Of a stretch of 27,102 nucleotides of DNA, positions 1 to 7,297 are shown piece after piece. Position numbers and translations under genes: made by a program. Each line of letters starts with the position of its first letter. The first letter of the stretch is position 1. A model generated the notes under the pieces. The model saw only the letters and a list, made by a program, of their open reading frames with translations. It had not been told where the DNA came from and searched no databases. Source of the stretch: a virus; IMG/VR virus record IMGVR_UViG_3300031676_000013, positions 1 through 27,102 of that record; one strand, given 5' to 3'.

Positions 1-577
1 TAAATCTAGTAGTGTGTTTAATACTAAATCCTTTAAAGCCCATGTCTTTACTTAGTTGCTCACATGCATCTACTTGATGTTCGTTGTGTGCAAATACTAG
101 CATATCCCATCTTGCATCTCCGCCTGCCTGTATAAATGTTTGTGCATTTTTTAGAATCTTATTAAAGTCTGTATTAATTCTGTATAGTGAATGAGTATCT
201 CCTAAGCCATCAATACCAAATACAATCTTTACTCCTGCTTCTGCAAGTCCTTTGAACCAACTTGAAGTTCTAGCACTTCCGTTAGTGTGCATTTGTAAAG
301 TCATTTCAGGATTATGCTTACGTAAGTATTGCATTATGCCTAGAGTATCTTTGGCCATAATAGGATCGCCTAAGTTGCCACACATATTTAAAAACTTTAG
401 TTGCTGTACAAAACTTATAGGAAACCACTCTATAAAAGTAGCGTAACTAATTTCTGTAAGATCTAATCCGTCAAGTTCTGGGCCTCCGTTGACTCTTCTT
501 GGACACATAGGACAACGTGCTTGACACCTAGTTGTAACTTCTAAATGTATTGACGTTATGTCTTCGTAGTTATACAT
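1..577 (-). CDS. Radical SAM protein, 3' end cut by window edge
   Basis: The reading frame starts at ATG 577 and stays open to base 1, so about 192 residues are visible and the C-terminus is missing. Near the N-terminus lies TTRCQARCPMCPRR, a CX3CX2C cluster (Cys18, Cys22, Cys25) that in the radical SAM superfamily binds the 4Fe-4S cluster and SAM. The motif CGNLGDPI around residue 59 takes the place of the usual GGEP loop, and MHTNGS and FGIDGLGDTH follow as expected along the TIM barrel. The start overlaps the upstream stop as TAATG, so translation is probably coupled. It is the last visible gene of the operon that begins at 5105. The substrate is unknown. The family call is firm, but any auxiliary cluster domain would lie outside the window. 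Confidence 0.88.
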   Translation of the reverse strand, partial: MYNYEDITSIHLEVTTRCQARCPMCPRRVNGGPELDGLDLTEISYATFIEWFPISFVQQLKFLNMCGNLGDPIMAKDTLGIMQYLRKHNPEMTLQMHTNGSARTSSWFKGLAEAGVKIVFGIDGLGDTHSLYRINTDFNKILKNAQTFIQAGGDARWDMLVFAHNEHQVDACEQLSKDMGFKGFSIKHTTRF

Positions 578-1179
578 TATACATTTCCTATAATCATAAA
601 TCTCTTATACTTTGGTAACTCTAATTCATGTGCCGCATCAATATCTATATTACATGTTTTTTTAAATTCTTCTAACGAGCTTACACAATTAACATGTTCG
701 TCTAACTCATAATAGTTATTACTTTGCAATATAACCTTTGTTCCTTTAGGAACTCTGTCTAACCAAGTTTTATATTGTGTAGGTGTAACGTGTTCGCAAC
801 TTGTGTTAATAACAAAATACGGATCAGTTGTGTACTCGTACTTGCACATATCTTCTGTTACTGCTTTAAAACGTCCTGCCATCTCTTGACGCTTGTTAAC
901 TGTTGATGCAATTTTTTCACAGGCGGGGTCAATATCGATACTAGTAATATGTTTAGTTCCTAGGTCACTGTTAAACATCATACTAGCAAGTATACCATTC
1001 CAGCCTCCAAAGATAACTATATCAGCGTTAGCAATATGGGCTCTGTTTTCCATTTTTTCAATTAGCCAAGACTTGGATTGGAGTTGGCCTCCCCATAAAC
1101 TTTCTAAGGTACGATCTCTGTCTGCACTATTGCGAATAGCATCTGCCCAAAACTTTATGTCTTGAATATCAATCTTCAT
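577..1179 (-). CDS. Class I SAM-dependent methyltransferase-like protein
   Basis: This 200-residue protein has the size and order of a small Rossmann-fold methyltransferase. A hydrophobic strand ends in a glycine-rich loop (VIFGGWNGILA, about residues 55-65), the usual SAM-binding motif I. It is followed by SIDIDPACEKIA (80-91), where acidic residues at the end of strand 2 would contact the SAM ribose. The C-terminal half has VINTSCEHV and a KVILQSNNYYE strand that fit motifs IV and VI. The start overlaps the upstream stop as ATGA, and AAGG lies 7-8 bases upstream. It sits between two radical SAM enzyme genes and a 77-aa gene, so it may act on the same substrate. The acceptor (sugar, protein or small molecule) cannot be read from the sequence. 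A catalytically inactive relative remains possible. Confidence 0.75.
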   Translation of the reverse strand: MKIDIQDIKFWADAIRNSADRDRTLESLWGGQLQSKSWLIEKMENRAHIANADIVIFGGWNGILASMMFNSDLGTKHITSIDIDPACEKIASTVNKRQEMAGRFKAVTEDMCKYEYTTDPYFVINTSCEHVTPTQYKTWLDRVPKGTKVILQSNNYYELDEHVNCVSSLEEFKKTCNIDIDAAHELELPKYKRFMIIGNV

Positions 1180-1409
1180 CGTTTTCCTTGTAATTTTAAA
1201 TTAAGCGAAAAGTTCTCTACTAATAGTTTAGTCACAGTTGCCATCATTATCTCAGGCTCTGGCGTTCTTTGATGTATTTCCAATACGTAACTAGCCATTA
1301 ATAAAAACGCTTGTTCTTCATTAATATTAAGTTCGCCCCAATCTATAGGGTCAATACTTTCAGACTCCATTGCTAGTGTTGCTAGGTCTTTGATGCTTAA
1401 ATTAGTCAT
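1176..1409 (-). CDS. Small conserved-looking protein, unknown function
   Basis: This 77-residue acidic protein has no family I recognise. It appears to be mostly helical (SIKDLATLAMESES, EEQAFLLMASYVLEIHQ, EIMMATVTKLLVENFSLNLKL) with no signal peptide, membrane segment or cysteines. It is accepted as a gene for two reasons: its start overlaps the upstream radical SAM stop as ATGA and its stop overlaps the downstream methyltransferase start as ATGA, and AAGG stands about 8 bases before its ATG. A small helical protein between a radical SAM gene and a methyltransferase gene could be a partner or carrier for either enzyme, but nothing in its sequence proves this. Confidence 0.7.
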   Translation of the reverse strand: MTNLSIKDLATLAMESESIDPIDWGELNINEEQAFLLMASYVLEIHQRTPEPEIMMATVTKLLVENFSLNLKLQGKR

Positions 1410-2374
1410 GCTACTACCTTTGGTATTTTACTATCTGCACTACTTACACATGTAGCAGTTACACATTTAGATGGTGTCTTAAACAGCGTAAAACCGTCTT
1501 GTAGCGTACCTAGTGGTTCATCGCTACAACTATATGCTCTCTTAACTTCATTGCCACGTATGATACAACTCTGATAGCCTGCATTGCATTTCCACCCTTC
1601 AAATTTATTAAACCCGTATGCATTTAATCGCTCTGCTTGATCTATAAAATACGTAGAGCCACTAACATCAGTCAATCTAATTTGATAAACTTCTTCTCCG
1701 TTCCATTCTTGCGGGAACCCTTTTTGCATTTTTTCGATTTGGTCGGTAGTATATCCATCGATGATAAACGAGGCGGTAGGATCAGATTGGGGTTTGAGAG
1801 TAACATTAATGCCTCTGGTGGCAAATCGTTGTAAGCGTTCGTAAAGTTCTTCAAACATTTCAGGAACCATAACTTGATTGATCGTAACATATACTCCACC
1901 TTTCATTAATTGTAAACACTTGTCACCAAACTCTTGCTCTTTAGCAAACTCTGCATGGTAACTTGCTGTAATACTTCTACGTTGTAGACTACTTGTAGTT
2001 TCTAACCATTTGTTCCACCATTTGCTTCCTGGACTTAGGTTAGTTGTCATGTGTACGCTTTGATACTTAGCATCTGCATCGTCAGCGTAATATGCTACTA
2101 GCTCGCTAAACAATTTGTAAGCAGTTGGCTCGCCACCACTAAAACTAAAATGAAACTCTGTAAATCCGTTTGCTCTTGCTTGGCGTTTTATTTCGTCAAT
2201 GGTATTTGTATAAAGTTCAAATGCTTGATGATCAGGTTTATTAGAATTAGCGTACGGCCAGCAGTAACTACAACTGTAATTACAGAAGCGACCAAGAATC
2301 CAACTAACATTAAACAACGGTTTGTCTAACATTGTTTGTTGGCCAAATGATGCTATTTCTTTAAATGGTATCAT
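1406..2374 (-). CDS. Radical SAM enzyme with C-terminal SPASM/twitch-like cysteine region
   Basis: With the start at ATG 2374 the protein has 322 residues. RFCNYSCSYCWP gives the CX3CX2C cluster (Cys31, 35, 38) and FSFSGGEPTAYK gives the GGEP loop (80-83), both diagnostic of radical SAM enzymes. Near the C-terminus further cysteines at 263, 270, 283, 304 and 309 surround CNAGYQSCIIRGNEVKRAYS and GTLQDG. This resembles the auxiliary-cluster region of SPASM or twitch members, many of which modify peptides or act on sugars. The frame can be extended to a TTG at 2401, but ATG 2374 is preferred because AAGGA (2386-2390) precedes it and the overlap with the upstream gene falls to 14 bases. An AATAAATA box lies at 2405-2412. 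Its substrate is unknown. Confidence 0.88.
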   Translation of the reverse strand: MIPFKEIASFGQQTMLDKPLFNVSWILGRFCNYSCSYCWPYANSNKPDHQAFELYTNTIDEIKRQARANGFTEFHFSFSGGEPTAYKLFSELVAYYADDADAKYQSVHMTTNLSPGSKWWNKWLETTSSLQRRSITASYHAEFAKEQEFGDKCLQLMKGGVYVTINQVMVPEMFEELYERLQRFATRGINVTLKPQSDPTASFIIDGYTTDQIEKMQKGFPQEWNGEEVYQIRLTDVSGSTYFIDQAERLNAYGFNKFEGWKCNAGYQSCIIRGNEVKRAYSCSDEPLGTLQDGFTLFKTPSKCVTATCVSSADSKIPKVVA

Positions 2375-3032
2375 TATCGAATTGTTCCTTGAGCCAATCA
2401 AAATTATTTATTAAGTTAAGATCACTGCTACTGCTATTACCAAAACGCATGCCAGCCATAGCACCTCGTAACGCATCTCCGCTATGTACTCCTTCAGCAT
2501 AAGTAGTCCAAGTTTTAAGTCTATCATTTGTTTCTTCCTCCAGTTGTCCTTGTATTGTTTTACTTGCCAACTTAGCACATTCTCTAAACGCACCGCGCCA
2601 CGTACTAAGTGGATCTGTATTAAATGCCGTAACATTACTAACTTCTGTCATTGCTTTAAATTTATCACTAATACTAGTTGTCATATCTGTTACATTTGTA
2701 TCCATCTTTAGTGTAAGCATACGTGGTAACAGTTTAACTCCGCCATATCCGTATTCTAATCCGTTAACAGGGTTCTTAGCTCTCCATACATGCACACACT
2801 CTAGGTCGTAGCTACTAACTTCGTGATCAAATTTAAACTCGTCAACTATTCGTGCATCGCCATCAACTACCCAAAACATTTTTGTAAAGCATTTCTTTGC
2901 TCCTGCAATGTGTGCTTGATGTATTCCTTTAACATCTTTAACACGCTTTGCCATTGGATATTGTTGTTTAAGTTTATCCCAATTACTATCAGCGTTTGCT
3001 TCTCCGTAACTTATAAAAACAATATCATACAT
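2361..3032 (-). CDS. GT-A-like glycosyltransferase, first of two paralogues
   Basis: This 223-residue protein opens with DIVFISYGEANADSNWDKL and reaches FWVVDGDARIVD at about residues 53-64. The hydrophobic strand ending in DGD matches the metal- and nucleotide-sugar-binding DXD motif of GT-A glycosyltransferases. It aligns by eye with the 294-aa protein at 9986-10870. Shared blocks include SYxEANxxxNW/Y, the VDGD strand, NPVNGLEYGYGG versus NVNGLKYGNGS, and STWRGAFRE versus QAWRAGFRE. The start overlaps the upstream SGNH gene by eight bases. No signal peptide or membrane segment is evident, so it is probably cytoplasmic. Sugar donor and acceptor are unknown. It is shorter than typical family 2 enzymes, so enzymatic activity is likely but not certain. 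Confidence 0.7.
   Translation of the reverse strand: MYDIVFISYGEANADSNWDKLKQQYPMAKRVKDVKGIHQAHIAGAKKCFTKMFWVVDGDARIVDEFKFDHEVSSYDLECVHVWRAKNPVNGLEYGYGGVKLLPRMLTLKMDTNVTDMTTSISDKFKAMTEVSNVTAFNTDPLSTWRGAFRECAKLASKTIQGQLEEETNDRLKTWTTYAEGVHSGDALRGAMAGMRFGNSSSSDLNLINNFDWLKEQFDNDTI
2405..2412 (-). promoter_or_regulatory. Weak candidate late promoter box AATAAATA inside the 223-aa gene
   Basis: The box is 31 bases upstream of ATG 2374 of the radical SAM gene, with AAGGA between them. It lies within coding sequence of the upstream gene (codons for Leu-Ile-Asn-Asn), so it may be chance. If real it would give the radical SAM, methyltransferase and second radical SAM genes extra late expression. Confidence 0.3.
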
Positions 3033-3936
3033 GCGGTGCTATCTCGTTAGCTAGTTCCTCTTGTATTGTTCTATCTGCATGACAGTTATCCGGGAACCTA
3101 TCGCTTTTTGTCATAATATTAATCACGTCTTCGTATTCATCTACTATACGTTTAAATTCTGTTTCTTCACTTTCTTCCGGTAGGTTAGGAATATTAAGTT
3201 CTGGTCTTTGCCTAGCGAACATACGCAAACTTTCTGCGGCATTTTCTGTTAGGTCTGGTCTACGTCTACGTACATTTTCTGCTGTACCCCAACTACTAAT
3301 TAATGGTACAGGTCTTCCAAGTATTTTATCCATCCAATCACGGTGTACATATTTTATAAAAGTATACTTGCTAATATCTTTAGGCAGTTTGCCCCAACCT
3401 TCAATTACTAACCAAGGTATACCTGTTTGCTCGTAAATTGCTTGTGCGCCGTCTAATGCTATTGTAAGTAGTTCGTCACTTATCTCTTTAATGCTTGTAG
3501 CATTTTTAACTTTAGCTTCACTTGCATCATAATACTTTTGTAAGTCATACAGTCCTGCTTCGTCTGGCCATAGACTTCTTTTCAAATCTCTGCAAGGTTC
3601 AGTGAGCATCCATATAATTAAATTAGGTTTATAAAATACAGGACTAGTAAAACAAGGTGCAAGTCCTAGTGCTTCTTCTACTTTAAAAATTGCTTCAAAG
3701 TTACCTGATCCACCAAATGCATAGTTAGCAGTAGCGTGGCCCATTAGATCTAAGTTATAACCAAAGCCTGGCCATACAACTTGAAAAGGCTTAGGTGCAG
3801 ACCCTTCTAAGTATTTGTCTTTGTTCCACGGCTCAAACAGTTCTGGGTGTTTAGGGTTAGCACAAGCAGGCCCTGGAATAATAGTACCCCATTCACCTAG
3901 TGCATTACTATCACCTACAATTAATATTTTTTTCAT
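3025..3936 (-). CDS. SGNH/GDSL hydrolase-like protein
   Basis: This 303-residue protein carries the SGNH signature in the right order. ILIVGDSNALG (Ser10 of block I) would be the nucleophile, YAFGGSGNFE (Asn79) fits the oxyanion-hole GXN block, and PDNCHADR near the end gives the DXXH catalytic pair (Asp283, His286). Family members are esterases, lipases or acyltransferases that often add or remove acetyl groups on glycans. There is no signal peptide, which suggests a cytosolic or virion-associated role. Its ATG overlaps the stop of the sugar dehydrogenase gene as ATGA, and its 3' end overlaps the glycosyltransferase start, so the three are probably made together. Modification of a sugar made or transferred by its neighbours is a reasonable inference. 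Confidence 0.8.
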   Translation of the reverse strand: MKKILIVGDSNALGEWGTIIPGPACANPKHPELFEPWNKDKYLEGSAPKPFQVVWPGFGYNLDLMGHATANYAFGGSGNFEAIFKVEEALGLAPCFTSPVFYKPNLIIWMLTEPCRDLKRSLWPDEAGLYDLQKYYDASEAKVKNATSIKEISDELLTIALDGAQAIYEQTGIPWLVIEGWGKLPKDISKYTFIKYVHRDWMDKILGRPVPLISSWGTAENVRRRRPDLTENAAESLRMFARQRPELNIPNLPEESEETEFKRIVDEYEDVINIMTKSDRFPDNCHADRTIQEELANEIAPHV

Positions 3937-5105
3937 CGTGTGTTTCCATAATGGAATACTTCAAATTTATCTGACTTAAAGTCTCTCCAAGGATCAACTA
4001 CAACACTTCCTTCTGAGAGATAACAATAAAGTTCCGGGTGTGCTAATAGTGCTACAGCCGTAAACGGACCTTTTTGTGGACTAGCCATTGGATCAACTTC
4101 AATACAATGATATCCTGCTTCTTTACAATAATGTCCTACTAACAAACTATAACTTCCGTCAGTATAAGGTACTCCTGGTTTATATGCAATGCCGTTTAAC
4201 AAAATTGGTAAGTTTCGCTTCTCTGCAATCTTAACCAAATAGTTTGCCATGTTCTTAGCCTGCACTTCTCTTGCATTCATTATAGCATCAAATATGTCAT
4301 ATTGCAAGCCTAAATTTTGAGCCATGTATCGTAACGCAATATTATCACGTGGGTGACATGCACCGCCATCTCCCATTCCTGCTTTCATATAACTAGGACC
4401 CATTATACGTTGATCGCTCTTAGCAAGTGCAGTAGTTACTACATCGACATTAATATGTCCTTGCTTCTCTGCTACATCTTGAATCATGTTAACTAATCCA
4501 ATTTTTGCACTAATAAATGTGTTATAAAATACTTTGATACATTCACACTCGTCCCATGTACCAATTTCATAACGTGGATTGTTTTCCATTATAGTTTTAT
4601 AAAATTCAACAAGCTGTTTTGCATCACCTGTTTCGCTACCATCGTCTGTGCCGATCATAATCATTTCAGGATTGACCATATCCCATGCAACTGTACCCAT
4701 TGCAATTAAATACGGATTGTAAACAAATCTAGTATTAGTTACTAGTGGTGCAAATTCTCTACGTACTGTGCCTGGTAATACTGTACTAATTAATACAAGT
4801 AATTGACCTGTGTTCATCCACGCATTTGCTTCACGTATGCAATCAATCACAATGTCGTACCCAAAGTCTTTAGGTTCTAAATGAGCTGTGGGTGCTTTAC
4901 CATCATAGTCAGGGTGATGCGGAGTGGGTACTGCAATAAACACAATATCTCTATTTTGGACTGCTTCTTGTATAGTAGGACAAACTGTTACATTATCATT
5001 AACTGTTTCAACAATATCATAACCTGTTACGTCATGTCCTTTAATTGCAACAACTTCTGCACAAGGTAATCCTAATTTTCCTAATCCAATAAATCCAATC
5101 TTCAC
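3933..5105 (-). CDS. Nucleotide-sugar dehydrogenase (UDP-glucose/GDP-mannose dehydrogenase family)
   Basis: Read from GTG 5105 the protein has 390 residues and begins MKIGFIGLGKLG, the dinucleotide-binding GXGXXG at the very N-terminus that this family shows. The middle domain has CIKVFYNTFISAKIG (Lys191, Asn195), matching the catalytic lysine and asparagine. GMGDGGACHPRDN holds the catalytic cysteine (Cys250) that forms the thioester intermediate. A C-terminal nucleotide-binding domain follows (NGIAYKPGVPYTDGS). The family oxidises a UDP- or GDP-sugar at C6 to the uronic acid using two NAD+; the exact sugar cannot be told. A TTG at 5117 would add four residues, but GGAG six bases before GTG 5105 supports the shorter form. 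It is the first gene of the region A operon. Confidence 0.9.
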   Translation of the reverse strand: MKIGFIGLGKLGLPCAEVVAIKGHDVTGYDIVETVNDNVTVCPTIQEAVQNRDIVFIAVPTPHHPDYDGKAPTAHLEPKDFGYDIVIDCIREANAWMNTGQLLVLISTVLPGTVRREFAPLVTNTRFVYNPYLIAMGTVAWDMVNPEMIMIGTDDGSETGDAKQLVEFYKTIMENNPRYEIGTWDECECIKVFYNTFISAKIGLVNMIQDVAEKQGHINVDVVTTALAKSDQRIMGPSYMKAGMGDGGACHPRDNIALRYMAQNLGLQYDIFDAIMNAREVQAKNMANYLVKIAEKRNLPILLNGIAYKPGVPYTDGSYSLLVGHYCKEAGYHCIEVDPMASPQKGPFTAVALLAHPELYCYLSEGSVVVDPWRDFKSDKFEVFHYGNTR

Positions 5106-5111
5106 TCTGTT

Positions 5112-5115
5112 CTCC
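5112..5115 (-). promoter_or_regulatory. Ribosome binding site that fixes the GTG start at 5105
   Basis: On the minus strand the sequence reads GGAG, then six bases, then GTG AAG ATT. This Shine-Dalgarno core would overlap an alternative TTG start at 5117, so GTG is the better start for the sugar dehydrogenase. Confidence 0.7.
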
Positions 5116-5131
5116 AATCATTATATGCGTA

Positions 5132-5153
5132 CATAAATATAGTAGTATTTATG
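5132..5153. promoter_or_regulatory. Divergent pair of T4-type late promoter boxes forming an inverted repeat
   Basis: CATAAATA stands on the plus strand at 5132-5139 and again on the minus strand at 5153-5146, separated by TAGTAG. Both match the NATAAATA form of the T4-family late promoter, which is read by host RNA polymerase carrying a gp55-like sigma factor. Each box points towards a real gene: plus to ATG 5167 (28 bases away), minus to GTG 5105 (41 bases away). Inferred transcription starts would lie only a few bases apart, so each polymerase would cover the other's box. The 8-bp arms are perfectly complementary. Confidence 0.65.
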
Positions 5154-5166
5154 GAAAGTATACCTT

Positions 5167-6450
5167 ATGAAGTTAATTAAAGACTCTATCATCTTTAACG
5201 AATTTATTCAACAGCCAAAAACTACGCTGTCGATTGAAAAGTTAAAAGATCAATTAGTACTAAGTCAAGAAGGTTTTGATGATGTGTCTATTGTACATGC
5301 GTTAATCAGTTATCCCAAATGGCAGAAAGATGTTAATCTTTTTCAGTTTGTTAAACATCGAGCTCAGTCGCAATTAAGAAAAGATCCAAAATGTTTTTTC
5401 TTTTTTGATGCTAGTACCGAAGGCTTTAGCACAATACACGATGCCCCGTTCTTTGATGTACTATATTATAGCTGTAAACAAGCAAGAATAGATCCTGAAA
5501 AGATTATTTTCTTTAGTTCAAACATGTACGACAACGATAACATCATACGTTATAATATGGAACACAAGATTGAACACTCAATTAAAGTTGTTACATTTAA
5601 TAATTTTGAAAGTATGATATTTGGAATAGCAGGTGCTACGAAGCCTGGTGATGCTATTGGACAACAAATTGAAAAGAAACCTGTTGAAGTTATTTTGCAA
5701 GAACGACTAGAACATGAAATAGCACAAACAAAAAAACGTTACACAGGTAAATCATTTTTAAGCCTAAGTCGTGTTAACAGACCGCATCGGACGTTAAGTG
5801 CATTTGAAATTTTTCATAGTAACTTATACGATCACGGATTAGTAAGTCATAACAGATTTGATAAAAAAACTATCAAGCATATGGAAAGTTATCAGTTACC
5901 GGTAGGTTCACCCATTAGTCGATCTGATTTAAAAACTTGGAACAAAACTATTCTCCCCCTTACAGTTGATACAGATGATTTTGTAACTAATCATGCTATG
6001 AGTCTAAACAGCTACTTGCATCAGCAAACATTATTTCAAGTTGTAAACGAAACATTTGCAGAAAACTGGAACGGTACTAGTTTGTTCTGGAGCGAAAAAA
6101 CATTTAGAAGCATATACCATTTACAACCATTTGTTATATTTGGTCAGCATCAGTGTAATCAAAAATTACAAGACTACGGCTATAAACTATATGATGGAAT
6201 ATTTGATTATAGCTTTGATGATGAAAGAGATACATACAAGCGTTGGGTTAAACTTAAAGCACAAATAGTTAAACAAGTAAACCACTTACAACAGTTAGAT
6301 CCTAAAAAAGCAATCAAGTGGAAGTTTAGATTTGCAGATATATCTGTACACAACCTTAAAACTATGATACAAGAAAAGCATACTAAAAACGTTATGTTTG
6401 ATTTGGTTAAATATTTAAAAGAGAAAAAGAATGAAAAAACTAATACATAA
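5167..6450 (+). CDS. Possible glycosyltransferase-like phage protein, unknown specificity
   Basis: This 427-residue protein is not assigned with confidence. Two blocks recall a group of phage proteins thought to be transferase-like. FLSLSRVNRPHRTLSAFEIF (about 198-217) is followed by a long insert, then LFWSEKTFRSIYHLQPFVIF and LQDYGYKLYDGIFDYSFDDE (about 312-361). The second region resembles the 'EKT..PI...QPFV.....L..LG..TF' pattern seen in fucosyltransferase-like and related phage sequences. A lysine-rich tail ends the protein. No membrane segment or signal peptide is visible. The start is ATG 5167, with GGAAAG at 5153-5158; the earlier ATG at 5151 reaches a stop after nine codons. It overlaps the next gene by 20 bases on the same strand. 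It is one of only two plus-strand genes in the window. Confidence 0.6.
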   Translation: MKLIKDSIIFNEFIQQPKTTLSIEKLKDQLVLSQEGFDDVSIVHALISYPKWQKDVNLFQFVKHRAQSQLRKDPKCFFFFDASTEGFSTIHDAPFFDVLYYSCKQARIDPEKIIFFSSNMYDNDNIIRYNMEHKIEHSIKVVTFNNFESMIFGIAGATKPGDAIGQQIEKKPVEVILQERLEHEIAQTKKRYTGKSFLSLSRVNRPHRTLSAFEIFHSNLYDHGLVSHNRFDKKTIKHMESYQLPVGSPISRSDLKTWNKTILPLTVDTDDFVTNHAMSLNSYLHQQTLFQVVNETFAENWNGTSLFWSEKTFRSIYHLQPFVIFGQHQCNQKLQDYGYKLYDGIFDYSFDDERDTYKRWVKLKAQIVKQVNHLQQLDPKKAIKWKFRFADISVHNLKTMIQEKHTKNVMFDLVKYLKEKKNEKTNT

Positions 6451-7297
6451 TCATCCTAAAAGGATTTTTACATTTGGCTGTAGCTTTACTGGGTATCTAT
6501 GGGGTACATGGGCAAACATACTAGGTGCTGAGTTCCCTGATGCTGAGTTTAGAAACTTTGGCCGTAGTGGAGCAGGTAATCAGTATATTCATAATATGAT
6601 TATGCAGACTGATAATGTTTATAACTTTGATCACAACGATTTAGTTATTGTGCAATGGACTAATGTATGTAGAGAAGATAGATATCTGCCAGAGAAAGAC
6701 GGGTGGCTAGTTCCAGGTAACATATATTCACAGAGTGAGTATCCTCAAGACTTTATTCAAAACTTTTTTAGTGAGTACGGTGCATACGTTAGAGACTTTG
6801 CACTAATTAAAAGTGCTCATCAGTTACTTAAACATCGTACACAACATCACATGATACAAATGTTAGATTTTGAATTTCCTAATCAATGGAATCTTGCAAG
6901 AAATGTAGAATTAAAACTAAAAACTCTTATTGAGTTATACAACGAAAGTATAGATCCAATACTTCCTAGCATTTATCAAACACTATGGGCTAACAATCTA
7001 GAAGCTAAGTTTGTAAAAGATAGAAAAATTGTTGATAAAAGATTCCAAGACGGGCATCCAACACCAATTGAACATTACGATTATCTAAAGCAAATATTTA
7101 AACATGAGTGGAAAGATGAAACTGACAAAATAGTTGGGGAAGCTCAAACTAAATGGGTTAAGTTAATGAAGTCTGCTGTAAACAGTCAAACTGATGGCTT
7201 TAGTCTTTATGAAATGAAAAAGCGTTGGTTGGATATGCTAACGTATGAAACTGTTATGCGACAAAGCGACCAAATTAATCCGTTAATACATCACTAA
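6431..7297 (+). CDS. SGNH hydrolase-like protein, phage type
   Basis: This 288-residue protein has IFTFGCSFTGYLWG near the N-terminus (Ser18, with Cys in place of the Asp of GDS), FGRSGAGNQYI (Asn50, block III) and FQDGHPTPIEHYDYL (Asp207, His209) near residue 207. The order Ser, GXN, D-H fits the SGNH superfamily. The shortened D-X-H-P form differs from the DXXH of the 3025-3936 protein, so the two are distant relatives rather than recent copies. Its ATG lies inside the last codons of the upstream gene, with GAGAAA before it, consistent with coupling. Its stop lies inside the oppositely oriented radical SAM gene. Esterase or acyltransferase activity on a glycan is a family-based guess. Confidence 0.72.
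   Translation: MKKLIHNHPKRIFTFGCSFTGYLWGTWANILGAEFPDAEFRNFGRSGAGNQYIHNMIMQTDNVYNFDHNDLVIVQWTNVCREDRYLPEKDGWLVPGNIYSQSEYPQDFIQNFFSEYGAYVRDFALIKSAHQLLKHRTQHHMIQMLDFEFPNQWNLARNVELKLKTLIELYNESIDPILPSIYQTLWANNLEAKFVKDRKIVDKRFQDGHPTPIEHYDYLKQIFKHEWKDETDKIVGEAQTKWVKLMKSAVNSQTDGFSLYEMKKRWLDMLTYETVMRQSDQINPLIHH

Noticed and set aside
2399-2401. TTG start for the 1406-2374 radical SAM gene
   Set aside because: ATG 2374 has AAGGA upstream and gives the usual short overlap; the added nine residues show no conserved feature.
5115-5117. TTG start for the sugar dehydrogenase
   Set aside because: It would use the Shine-Dalgarno sequence as coding bases; GTG 5105 yields the family's typical MKIGFIGLGKLG start.
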